A DNA stretch of 64,000 nucleotides from Candidatus Endolissoclinum faulkneri L2 (GTDB taxonomy: Bacteria > Pseudomonadota > Alphaproteobacteria > Thalassobaculales > Thalassobaculaceae): contig NC_019566.1 of the NCBI RefSeq assembly GCF_000319385.1, positions 124,001 through 188,000 on the forward strand, given 5' to 3'. Below are positions 1 to 8,572 of this stretch, piece after piece. Position 1 is the stretch's first letter. Every line of letters starts with the position of its first letter. The notes below the pieces were generated by a model. The model was not told the DNA's origin and did no database searches. It worked only from the letters and a program-made list of their open reading frames with translations. Both the position numbers and the translations under genes were made by a program.

Positions 1-2
1 TA

Positions 3-107
3 TTGATATCAATGAATTTTATCACTCTTGATAAGAAGAAAAGCAGATTTAGTATTACTATTTTAATTTGTTTTGCTGTATCAATATTATTATGGATTTA
101 TTTTTAG
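3..107 (+). CDS. Possible C-terminal end of a protein cut by the window edge, or a tiny membrane ORF
   Basis: A frame open from the left edge to a TAG at 105-107 reads through a basic stretch (KKKSR) and then about 20 hydrophobic residues ending in WIYF, which could be a C-terminal membrane anchor. If it begins inside the window, the ATG at 12 gives 31 residues. There is no recognisable family and no ribosome binding site before that ATG, so it may equally be chance reading in AT-rich DNA. Confidence 0.25.
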   Translation: MISMNFITLDKKKSRFSITILICFAVSILLWIYF

Positions 108-574
108 AACGCGATTATCGTAGTTATGTTTAATTATTCTTGAAAGAAAGTTGGACAAAAATGTAAATTTTAAAGTGATTCTTAAGTGTTTATCATATGA
201 ATAATATATAGAAATTATTTAATAGAAATAAGTAAAATTTATTTGTTAACTATATAAGCTTCATTGAAAATCTCTTTATTTTATTATAATAATATATTAT
301 TCAAAACAATTAATTCTGGAAAAGCATTAGAATAAATTAATTATTTATTAATCGTAATTAACTACATCAGTAAAAATAATTAGACTTAATTTAATCGGTA
401 AGTATATTTAATTACTTGCTTACTATATTTAAACAAATAGATTATGAAAAAAAATTCACATTCACGCTATTTCTTTGTTATAGGCAAGAAATTAAATTTT
501 ATACAAGTAAAATAACTATGATCAGCAAATAATAGTTTTGCTTTATTGTTGTATTTAGGCATTAGCATATCTAT
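108..574. other. Intergenic, no gene seen
   Basis: Very AT-rich DNA with stops in all frames. It holds only the upstream region of ugd. I see no RNA gene or gene remnant. Confidence 0.6.
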
Positions 575-601
575 AATCAATTATAACGTTTATAATTGAT
601 T
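575..601 (+). promoter_or_regulatory. Perfect 12-bp inverted repeat in the ugd leader
   Basis: AATCAATTATAA is followed by a 3-nt loop and its exact complement. It ends 7 nt before the AAAGG ribosome binding site of ugd. The position suits an operator or an mRNA hairpin controlling the ugd-manB pair, but the arms are nearly all A/T and chance palindromes are common at this base composition. Confidence 0.35.
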
Positions 602-620
602 CTACAACAAAGGTAGATTA

Positions 621-1970
621 ATGCGAATTGCGATCATCGGCGTAGGTTATGTCGGGCTGGTCACAGGTGCTTGTTTTTCTGAATTTGGCGTGGAAGTGGT
701 TTGCGTTGATAAAGATGTAGAAAAAATTCGCATGCTGCAAGAGGGCAAGATTTCAATCTTTGAACCTGGTCTAGAAGATTTGGTTGTCAATAACGTTAAG
801 GCTTGGCGCCTTTTTTTTACTACTGATATTGCAGAAGGAGTGAGCAGTTGCGATGCCGTTTTTATTGCTGTTGGTACTCCGCCGAGTAGACTAAGCGACG
901 GTCATGCTGATCTAAGCTTTGTCTATTCTGCTGCTACTGAAATTGCTGATAATATTGCTGAATATACGGTTATAATTACTAAGTCAACTGTACCTGTAGG
1001 TACTAGTCGTAAGGTTGAACATATTATTCGTGAGCGCTGTCCGAATTGTGATTTTGATGTTTGTTCTAATCCAGAATTTTTACGTGAAGGAGTGGCAATT
1101 GATGACTTTATGCATCCTGACCGGGTAGTGATTGGCGCTAGTAACGATCGTTCGCGCGAGGTTATGCGTCAAATTTATCGACCGCTGTTACTGACTGAGA
1201 CTCCAATTTTTTTCACTGAGCTAGAAACAAGCGAGATGATTAAGTATGCATCTAACACTTTTTTAGCAACTAAGATTACATTCATCAACGAAATGGCTGA
1301 CCTGTGTGAGCGGATGGGGGTTGATGTGCATGAAGTTGCTTTAGGCATTGGATTAGACGATAGAATTGGGCATAAATTTTTGCACCCAGGACCTGGGTAT
1401 GGCGGCTCATGCCTTCCTAAGGATGCTATGGCGCTAATTAAGACTGCGCAGCATTATGACTCACCGCTACGTATCATTGAAACTGTTGTGGATATTAATA
1501 GTAAACGCAAAAAGGCAATGGCTGCTCGAATAGTTGATGCGATTGGTGGTTCAGTTGCTGGAAAAACTATAACTTTACTAGGATTAACTTTTAAATCAAA
1601 TACTGATGACTTACGTAACAGCCCTGCGCTTGACATTGTACCGGAATTGGTAAAAGCTGGTGCTATTGTGCACGGATATGACCCTGAAGGTATAGATGAG
1701 GCGATTAAGTTGCTACCTGAAATAAAATACTATCAAAATGCTTATGAGGCTATGGATGGAGCTGATGCTGTTGCTATTATTACTGAGTGGAGCGAGTTTC
1801 GTGCGCTTGATGTCTTTCGCATAAAGTCTATGTTAAAAACACCAGTAATGATTGATTTGCGTAATATATATGACCCGCAAGTAATGAAGGATGTTGGCAT
1901 CACTTATATATGTATTGGTCGTAACTTACAATCTTCGAGTAATATAAGTGACAATTTTAGTGAGGCTTAG
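621..1970 (+). CDS. ugd: UDP-glucose 6-dehydrogenase
   Basis: Cytosolic enzyme oxidising UDP-glucose to UDP-glucuronate with two NAD+, a precursor for acidic surface polysaccharides. The 449-residue protein has the usual length. Visible signatures are the N-terminal Rossmann motif GVGYVGLV (residues 7-14), the STVPVGTS and NPEFLREG segments, and the active-site loop GGSCLPKD with catalytic Cys264. The C-terminal UDP-binding domain contains LGLTFKSNTDDLRNSPA. The ATG is supported by AAAGG at 609-613 with a 7-nt spacer. The manB/pgm gene follows after 3 nt, so the two probably share a transcript. UDP-glucose would normally come from GalU, but the only galU in this window is a pseudogene, so the substrate source must lie elsewhere. 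The family call is firm. UDP-mannose or UDP-GlcNAc dehydrogenase is less likely, given the motifs. Confidence 0.95.
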   Translation: MRIAIIGVGYVGLVTGACFSEFGVEVVCVDKDVEKIRMLQEGKISIFEPGLEDLVVNNVKAWRLFFTTDIAEGVSSCDAVFIAVGTPPSRLSDGHADLSFVYSAATEIADNIAEYTVIITKSTVPVGTSRKVEHIIRERCPNCDFDVCSNPEFLREGVAIDDFMHPDRVVIGASNDRSREVMRQIYRPLLLTETPIFFTELETSEMIKYASNTFLATKITFINEMADLCERMGVDVHEVALGIGLDDRIGHKFLHPGPGYGGSCLPKDAMALIKTAQHYDSPLRIIETVVDINSKRKKAMAARIVDAIGGSVAGKTITLLGLTFKSNTDDLRNSPALDIVPELVKAGAIVHGYDPEGIDEAIKLLPEIKYYQNAYEAMDGADAVAIITEWSEFRALDVFRIKSMLKTPVMIDLRNIYDPQVMKDVGITYICIGRNLQSSSNISDNFSEA

Positions 1971-1973
1971 GCT

Positions 1974-3362
1974 TTGACTGAGATGCATCAATTTGATCCT
2001 GCTATTCTACGCAAGTATGATGTGCGTGGTTTGGTTGGTAGTGAACTACAAATGGCTGATGCTTATGCGCTTGGAAAGTCTTTTGGGACGATTGTCATAT
2101 CGCGTGGTGGTGTTCGTGTAGTGGTTGGGCGTGACGGTCGTGTCTCTTCATCAGAGATAGCACACTATACCATTAAGGGATTGATAACTGCAGGAATAGA
2201 TGTATTAGATGTAGGGGTCTGTCCAAGTCCAGCATTGTATTTTGGAGTACATCATTTAGGCGTTGATGGCGGTATCATGATTACTGCTTCACATAATCCT
2301 TCAGATTATAATGGCTTTAAGATGATGTTGGGCACTGCACCATTCTTTGGATCTGATATACAAATTATGAGCCAAATTGCTAGGACAGGTAGCTATACAT
2401 CAGGTTTTGGAAAAGTAAAAAGTGTACCAGTTTTGGATGCTTATATATCTCGCTTACTAATGGATTATCGATTTGGCCGAGAACTTTCAGTAGTTTGGGA
2501 TTGTGGTAATGGTACAACTGGGCCAGTGGTGACCGCTATGGTTGATGCGTTGCCTGGTACTCATACAGTGCTTTATTCTGAAATAGATGGAACTTTTCCC
2601 AATCACTATCCAGATCCAACTTTACCAAACACACTCGGGGGTTTGCGAAGTGCCGTATTATCCTCTAAAGCAGATCTAGGCATAGCCTTTGATGGTGATG
2701 GTGATCGAATTGGCTTAATTGATGAAAGTGGCCAAGTAATTTGTGGTGATCAACTTTTAGCTATTTATGCGACTGAGATTCTTACTAAAAATCCAGGCGC
2801 CGCTGTCATAGCTGATGTAAAGGCTAGTCAAGTGCTGTTTGATCATGTTACTAATTTAGGAGGATTACCCTTGATGTGGTGTACTGGTCATTCGCTTATT
2901 AAGAATAAGATGATGAAAACTGGTGCTTTGTTAGCCGGCGAAAGAAGTGGGCATATCTTTTTTAAAGATTGTTATTATGGTTTTGACGACGCTCTCTATG
3001 CTGCTTTACGTATACTATCGCTGTTATCAACATCATATCGTTCACTTTCTGATTGGAATCAGGATCTACCAAACATGCTAAGTACACCGGAAATTCGATT
3101 TTCTTGTGCTAAGAATCAAATACTACCTGTAATTGAAAATGTTAAGTCATTGCTTGACGGTCGTGATGATATCTCAGTAAACAATATTGACGGAGTGCGA
3201 GTAAGCTCTAAAAATGGTTGGTGGCTACTGCGCGCTTCTAATACGCAGGACGTATTAGTTGCACGTTGTGAGGCTCAAAGTTTAGATACACTCGAATTAC
3301 TTAAAAACGAAGTTGTACGCGTTATCCGTACTGTTGGTTTGGAGAATATTCCGGTTTTTTGA
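1974..3362 (+). CDS. manB: Phosphomannomutase/phosphoglucomutase
   Basis: Alpha-D-phosphohexomutase that interconverts mannose-1-P/6-P and probably glucose-1-P/6-P, feeding GDP-mannose and UDP-glucose synthesis. The 462 residues cover all four domains. The catalytic phosphoserine loop is ITASHNP with Ser106, the Mg2+ loop is DGDGDR (residues 240-245), the sugar-binding loop is GERSGH, and the C-terminal phosphate-binding loop is RASNTQDVLVAR. In that last loop the usual Pro after TQ/TE is Asp here, a small departure. The TTG start at 1974 is preferred because GAGG at 1962-1965 lies 8 nt upstream; ATG at 1983 is the alternative. It is probably co-transcribed with ugd, and the unit ends at the hairpin at 3447-3504. 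Substrate preference (ManB versus AlgC/Pgm type) cannot be settled from motifs. Confidence 0.92.
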   Translation: MTEMHQFDPAILRKYDVRGLVGSELQMADAYALGKSFGTIVISRGGVRVVVGRDGRVSSSEIAHYTIKGLITAGIDVLDVGVCPSPALYFGVHHLGVDGGIMITASHNPSDYNGFKMMLGTAPFFGSDIQIMSQIARTGSYTSGFGKVKSVPVLDAYISRLLMDYRFGRELSVVWDCGNGTTGPVVTAMVDALPGTHTVLYSEIDGTFPNHYPDPTLPNTLGGLRSAVLSSKADLGIAFDGDGDRIGLIDESGQVICGDQLLAIYATEILTKNPGAAVIADVKASQVLFDHVTNLGGLPLMWCTGHSLIKNKMMKTGALLAGERSGHIFFKDCYYGFDDALYAALRILSLLSTSYRSLSDWNQDLPNMLSTPEIRFSCAKNQILPVIENVKSLLDGRDDISVNNIDGVRVSSKNGWWLLRASNTQDVLVARCEAQSLDTLELLKNEVVRVIRTVGLENIPVF

Positions 3363-3446
3363 TTGGTTACATAATTAATATTTTATAATCAGCAATTTAT
3401 TTATATCTGTGCTTGTGGTTAAATTTTATAGTCTATGGTATTTTCA

Positions 3447-3504
3447 CTGCTCACCTCACTGATATTATCAGTAATTTTTTTGATAATATCAGTGAGGTGA
3501 GCAG
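3447..3504 (+). terminator. Perfect 24-bp hairpin after ugd-manB
   Basis: Arms at 3447-3470 and 3481-3504 are exact reverse complements, with a 10-nt loop (GTAATTTTTT). It starts 84 nt after the manB stop. No strong U-run follows the stem on the plus strand, so it resembles a bidirectional or processing-type terminator more than a classic one. The GC-containing base of the stem (CTGCTCACCTCACTGA) stands out from its surroundings. Confidence 0.6.
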
Positions 3505-4664
3505 GTTTAATGCAGATGTTAATAATTTTGCTAATAGAAAATAGAACTTTGTTTCACCGTAAAAAGAAGATTATATTACATAAGCAATTAATTTAATTTT
3601 TAGCTTAACTCTTGTAAATAACTGTATGATATTGTGTTATATTACGCTTGCTCAGTAAAGACGTTATAGGCTATCTAATAGATGAGATATTAATTAGATT
3701 GAATATGCAGTCCGCCGGTCGCGATGCTACTGTCGAAATAAACCAAAAGATTATGCATGAATTAACAAAAAGGTTATGATCAAGTTTACAATGCTAAGGT
3801 CTAAGTAACATCTTTAGCTCTCTAAGAAAAGACTAAAAACCGCTGCCACGTCTCGCTTTGCTTTTTGAACATTTTACTAAAAATAGCAGAGTGGTTTTTG
3901 GCGTTAAATTGCTTAACGGAAGCTAATTCTATTCTCCGTTCGGATGGTATGTTTATTAGATGATTCTAACCTAGAGGAAATTGTTGTAATCAATAAAAAA
4001 AATTGTACCATTATTTTTAATTAAAGTAAAATTATTTATCTATAGTATAATTTACTTGTTATGCTTATGTATTGTTATAAAAAGAGCTTCTTAGTTTTAT
4101 TATAGGAACAGTTAATTGTATGTAGTGTTTTTTTATAAATATTTAAAGAATATATTTTGTGTAAAAACTTTGATAAACACATATCTGAAACTCCCTACGC
4201 GAATAGGTTAGTAACTTATGGATGAAAAATGTGAAATTATGCTAAAAAGATATTTCTTATGAACATCCAAGAGTAGAACTCGACAAAGTTTTTGGTATGA
4301 GATAAAAGTCAAATGTTAACTTTGCGGATTTTATTTAAAAGTATTATATATTATAATACCTAATTATATAGTCAATTATTAGTAATATAACAGTTGTCTA
4401 AAATTTCATCTCATTAAATTGCTCTATAATTATAGAACTTTAATATGCAAAACAAAAGCAAGCAACATTTACATATTTACAAATCGCAAATTTTATTAAG
4501 TTGAATAAGACAAAAATTAATTTATCAAATAATAAAAAGATAAGAACAATGCAAGTTTATCAAAATAAAAACATTATAAATAAATAAAGATCAAATCTAT
4601 TTTAAGAATCCCTGCTTTATAACAAAGCTCAATAGATAATTAGAAAACAATATTAAAAAGTTAA
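3505..4664. other. Intergenic with a slightly GC-richer patch
   Basis: No intact gene. Between about 3700 and 3960 the base composition rises and short coding-like stretches appear (for example MQSAGRDATVEINQK from 3705, and PRLALLFEHFTKNSRVVFG near 3845), broken by stops. This may be a decayed gene, but I could not assign a family. The remainder is featureless AT-rich DNA. Confidence 0.4.
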
Positions 4665-5024
4665 TTACTTCACTGAAGAAGAACGACGTTGAGACATGAA
4701 TTGCTCAAATTCAGCACGATCCTTTGATTGCCGAAGCTGTTCGAGGAACAACTTAAAATCTCGTTGTTCTTCTTCAAGCTGTCGAAGAGTTTCTGTTTTG
4801 TATGCATCGAATGCGCTGTTACCACTGGATCCATTATCGGAATGTCTAAACTTAGACCATTGATGATTTATAAAATCACAACAATTCATTCTTTTACTCC
4901 AAACCATGTAACAAAAAATTACCAATCCAATAGGCCATAAAAAAACAAAGCCAGCAAGCATTACTCCAATTAAAGGAAGCCTACCTATCTTATCTAACTT
5001 ATACATTAATTCCATAGTAATCAT
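4665..5024 (-). CDS. DUF2852 family small membrane protein
   Basis: A 119-residue protein. One or two hydrophobic segments lie at about residues 17-43 (IGVMLAGFVFLWPIGLVIF). A charged C-terminal half follows, containing the stretch FDAYKTETLRQLEEEQRDF and the end EFEQFMSQRR, which I recognise from DUF2852 proteins of alphaproteobacteria. The function is unknown; the C-terminal half is probably a helical coiled coil on the cytoplasmic side of the inner membrane. The ATG is supported by AGGA about 6 nt upstream in the minus direction. It stands alone, more than 1 kb from any other gene. Its intact frame in an eroding genome suggests it is still selected. The family call is from memory of the motif, not a search. 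Confidence 0.75.
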   Translation of the reverse strand: MITMELMYKLDKIGRLPLIGVMLAGFVFLWPIGLVIFCYMVWSKRMNCCDFINHQWSKFRHSDNGSSGNSAFDAYKTETLRQLEEEQRDFKLFLEQLRQSKDRAEFEQFMSQRRSSSVK

Positions 5025-5122
5025 TTAATTCCTAAAATTACCTAGCGATACATCGTCTTCCCCAGGCAGGGAAAAAGAAGAGAATCAATTATTTTTAATG
5101 CAAATTAAGACCTATCAAAAGA

Positions 5123-5165
5123 AAAGCCATACAAGCAGTTAATATATTGTTGTTTGTATGGCTTT
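5123..5165. terminator. 12-bp inverted repeat upstream of the DUF2852 gene
   Basis: AAAGCCATACAA at 5123-5134 pairs exactly with 5154-5165 across a 19-nt loop. It lies about 100 bp upstream of the minus-strand DUF2852 gene. It may be a terminator of a lost neighbour or a regulatory hairpin; neither is proven. Confidence 0.35.
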
Positions 5166-5430
5166 CATTCATTAACTGAATATTTTCAGCTAAACTATCA
5201 TTATCTTAATGCAGTAAAAATAATTCTACTTGGTCTAACAAGCCTTAGTTAACACAATAAAAAGCAGCTATTAAGACAGATCCATTAAATGAAGTAAGAA
5301 ATCATATGAATAGCTATTTATAATAGCTGCTAATAGAACAACTGTGCATAACTTACTTTATTAGAAAGCAGTGTTGAAAGCATAACGGTTAGGAAAGGAC
5401 CGCTAAAAACCATTTAGAAAGAATAGGAAC

Positions 5431-6140
5431 CAAGCTATCATGATAATTTACTCCATGGATAAAATCCTAAAACTCATCGAAATTTAAAGCTTTTAGGATT
5501 TGTTAAGTTTAGGTTATTGAGACTAAATAATTAGCCAGCACAACGTCTAAGAAAGGATATCTATCAACCATTCCAAAATATAAGGTAACGCTAAAATATC
5601 AGGTAACCAAGCCATGATAATTTACTCCATGGATAAAATCCTAAAACTCATCGAAATTTAAAGCTTTTAGGATTTGTTAAGTTTAGGTTATTGAGACTAA
5701 ATAATTAGCCAGCACAACGTCTAAGAAAGGATATCTATCAACCATTCCAAAATATAAGGTAACGCTAAAATATCAGGTAACCAAGCCATGATAATTCACT
5801 CCATGAATAAAATCCTAAAACTCATCGAAATTTAAAGCTTTTAGGATTTGTTAAGTTTAGATTATTGAGACTACATATAGCAATTAGCAGGTAAATTACA
5901 AACCCACCAACATAAAATAGCAACGATAAATAACATGATTATTTCACCATAAGGATAAAATCCTAAAACTCATCGAAATTTAAAGCTTTTAGGATTTGTT
6001 AAGTTTAGATTATTGAGACTACATATAGCAATTAGCAGGTAAATTACAAACCCACCAACATAAAATAGCAACGATAAATAACATGATTATTTCACCATAA
6101 GGATAAAATCCTAAAACTCATCGAAATTTAAAGCTTTAGG
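5431..6140 (+). repeat. Five-copy tandem repeat array with two unit types (174 bp and 148 bp)
   Basis: A core beginning GGATAAAATCCTAAAACTCA recurs at 5457, 5631, 5805, 5953 and 6101. Copies 1-3 are spaced 174 bp apart by one kind of spacer (type A, containing AATTAGCCAGCACAACG). Copies 3-5 are spaced 148 bp apart by a different spacer (type B, containing CAATTAGCAGGTAAATTAC). Copies within each type are nearly identical, and copy 5 is cut off after about 35 bp. Every complete core carries an 11-bp inverted repeat (AAATCCTAAAA / TTTTAGGATTT, at 5462-5472 and 5491-5501 in copy 1) around an 18-nt loop. No open frame runs through the array. The near-identity implies recent duplication or ongoing gene conversion. 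Confidence 0.9.
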
Positions 6141-7212
6141 CATGAAGTATTGACATTATAAACAATAACAAACCATACTTCAAGATTTATGGTATAAATT
6201 CATAACTAATTAAAACTCAATCAGAATAATGCAAATCGCATTAACATAATATTAGAATTAATCATTCTCCCACCAGCTGCCCGTACCTGGTCTACAACGT
6301 AGACATGCTTTATTTAAATAGCTTCAAGCTAAAAATTCCATAGATAAAATTTTTTTCTAAACGAAATACTTTAGCATGATTATCTTTAATTAAGAATTAT
6401 ACAGTAATAAAATTCCTAATTTATTTATTAATTTGCCAAAAAATAGTAATAAAGATTAAGTTAGCATTAATAATTAAATATAAAATTGTTTAAGAGATTT
6501 AGGCATAAAATAATTAACGATCAGGTTTATTTACATCTATCAATTGTGTTATCAAAAATACTATCTATAAACAACCCAACCAAATTGGATTACAGAAGAA
6601 TATTGCTAAATCATCAATAAATTAGTTTTAATTTTATAATTTTAGTTCACGGCGCGATAGCCTATAGATTCAAAAAAATGCTTTATTATTAACTTTTTAA
6701 CTAATAATAGACTTTAAATTGTTAGATTAAGAAGCGGGTTTTGCGGAAACAACCAACTAACATCTACTTGTTACTTTAGTCTACGGTTGATTTAGAATAG
6801 TATTGTATACTTAAATGATACTTAGTTGTAAGATAGCTTGTAGTAAGTAAGCTATTTAGCATTGAAGTCTTAGGATTATTTTATACTATCAATCGCAAGA
6901 CTATCAAATTCTGATCATCATAGTCCTGCTATAGTCTATAACATTAAGATATGTTTTGTGTGTTGCTGAGATGTTTGGACTATTGCATAGATCAATCTAG
7001 TACTAATAAGAATATTCAAGTATGCTTAAAGACTATTCTGACTGATCAGTTAGCAACTATAATTTTTGATTTAAATAATCTTACCTTATTGCAACGCGTT
7101 GCACAATCTTTTCTGCGTTAGTGTATTTCACTGCTAGTATTCACAATTTATTGAGACTTTGGTGTAAGAGAAGCATTGTGTTATTTAAATACTAGCTAAG
7201 GAGGGTATTGTT
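6141..7212. other. Intergenic upstream of glmU; possible trace of a lost phosphatase gene
   Basis: No intact gene. A short palindromic patch (GTCTACAACGTAGAC, near 6290) sits in a locally GC-richer stretch. Just before glmU, around 7050-7120, a frame reads TIIFDLNNLTLLQRVAQSFLR and then stops. This vaguely resembles the IIFDLDGT start of HAD phosphatases such as Gph, which precedes glmU in some alphaproteobacteria. The resemblance is weak. Confidence 0.35.
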
Positions 7213-8568
7213 ATGAGCGAACGAATTGCAGCAATAATCCTTGCAGCAGGCATGGGCACGCGCATGAAATCAGCCTTACCGAAAGTACTCCATCCAGTAG
7301 CGGGTAAGTCTATGCTTGAATGGGTGTTGGATGCGGTCGTCGATATTAATGCCGAGCCAATTGTAGTAGTAACTTCTCCTGCTCATAAATTTGTGCGTGA
7401 GGTTGCAAGTAAACGCGCTGTTGTTACCGTACAAGATTCACCTCTCGGGACTGGACATGCTGTGCTGTCTACAGCTAATGAGCTAGAGGATTGGTGTAGC
7501 TGTGGAGGTACTGTTTTGGTATGTTTTGGGGATACTCCAATGATCAGTTCCCACTCTTTGTCTAATTTAATTATTGCACGAAAAAAGATAGATAATCCAG
7601 CAGTAGTGGTTTTAGGTTTTGAACCAGAGGATCCTGCACTTTACGGACGGCTTTTATTCGCTCCAGATGGGACATTAGAACGAATAATTGAGGTACGAGA
7701 CGCAACTCCTCGGGTACTATCAATTAAAAAATGTAACGGTGGAGCGATGGCAATCGATGCTTCAGTTATGTTTGACATGCTGCGACAGATTAATGACAAA
7801 ACAAATAATTTCTACTTGACTGACTTAGTTCGTATTGCTCGTCTTGCTGGACGATATTGCGATGTGGTAAATTGCAATCCGGTGGAAACCCAAGGGGTTG
7901 ATTCTCGTATTGGTCTTGCTAGGGCAGAAAATGCGATGCAAGTTAGATTGCGCGCATTAGCAATGGATGGCGGTGTAACTATGAATGCACCGGACACAGT
8001 TTTTCTTAGCCATGACACCAAATTAGCACAAGATGTAACCGTTGGCCCACATGTGGTATTTGGATTAAAAGTAGTGGTAGAACAAGGTGCACAAATCTAT
8101 GCTTTCAGTCATCTAGAGAATGCACATGTTAACGTTGGTGCATCAATTGGGCCATATGCACGCTTACGATCCGGCACGCGAATCGGTGCTTCAGCACATA
8201 TAGGCAATTTTGTAGAAGTGAAAAACGCTGAGATTGAGTCATCAGTTAAAGCTAATCATTTAAGTTATATAGGTGATGCTAGGGTAGGCAGCGCTGCCAA
8301 TATTGGGGCTGGCGCTATCACTTGTAATTACGATGGGATCAATAAGCAATATACCAATATTGGAGCTGAATCATTTATAGGTTCAAATGCTGTGCTGATA
8401 GCACCCTTGATGATTGGTGATGGAGCTGTAATTGGGGCAGGCTCTGCTGTAACTAGTAATGTGAATAACGATGAATTATTAGTGGTGCGCGGTAAAAGTA
8501 AGACTATTCCTGGATGGGGAAAACGCTTACGCAAACGACATGTTATTAACAAGAAAACGAAAGACTAA
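7213..8568 (+). CDS. glmU: Bifunctional GlmU: glucosamine-1-phosphate acetyltransferase / GlcNAc-1-P uridyltransferase
   Basis: Makes UDP-GlcNAc for peptidoglycan and lipid A. The N-terminal pyrophosphorylase domain carries LAAGMGTRMKSALPKVL (about residues 10-26) and the GDTPM metal-binding segment. The C-terminal half is a left-handed beta-helix of hexapeptide repeats, with the catalytic His349 in KANHLSYIGDA and the acetyl-CoA region IGAGAITCNYDG. At 451 residues it has the family's normal length. The start is supported by a strong AAGGAGGG at 7198-7205. The stop is 4 nt before glmS, so the two are surely translated from one mRNA, placing GlcN-6-P synthesis and its final activation together. 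The intermediate mutase GlmM is not in this window. Confidence 0.97.
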   Translation: MSERIAAIILAAGMGTRMKSALPKVLHPVAGKSMLEWVLDAVVDINAEPIVVVTSPAHKFVREVASKRAVVTVQDSPLGTGHAVLSTANELEDWCSCGGTVLVCFGDTPMISSHSLSNLIIARKKIDNPAVVVLGFEPEDPALYGRLLFAPDGTLERIIEVRDATPRVLSIKKCNGGAMAIDASVMFDMLRQINDKTNNFYLTDLVRIARLAGRYCDVVNCNPVETQGVDSRIGLARAENAMQVRLRALAMDGGVTMNAPDTVFLSHDTKLAQDVTVGPHVVFGLKVVVEQGAQIYAFSHLENAHVNVGASIGPYARLRSGTRIGASAHIGNFVEVKNAEIESSVKANHLSYIGDARVGSAANIGAGAITCNYDGINKQYTNIGAESFIGSNAVLIAPLMIGDGAVIGAGSAVTSNVNNDELLVVRGKSKTIPGWGKRLRKRHVINKKTKD

Positions 8569-8572
8569 AAAG

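Noticed and set aside
5431-6140. CRISPR array
   Set aside because: The repeats are about 70 bp with spacers that are themselves repeated, and there are no cas genes. This is a tandem duplication, not a CRISPR layout.
8540-8572. N-terminal extension of glmS from an upstream in-frame ATG
   Set aside because: GlmS needs Cys directly after the initiator Met, which only the ATG at 8573 provides, and the extension overlaps the end of glmU.
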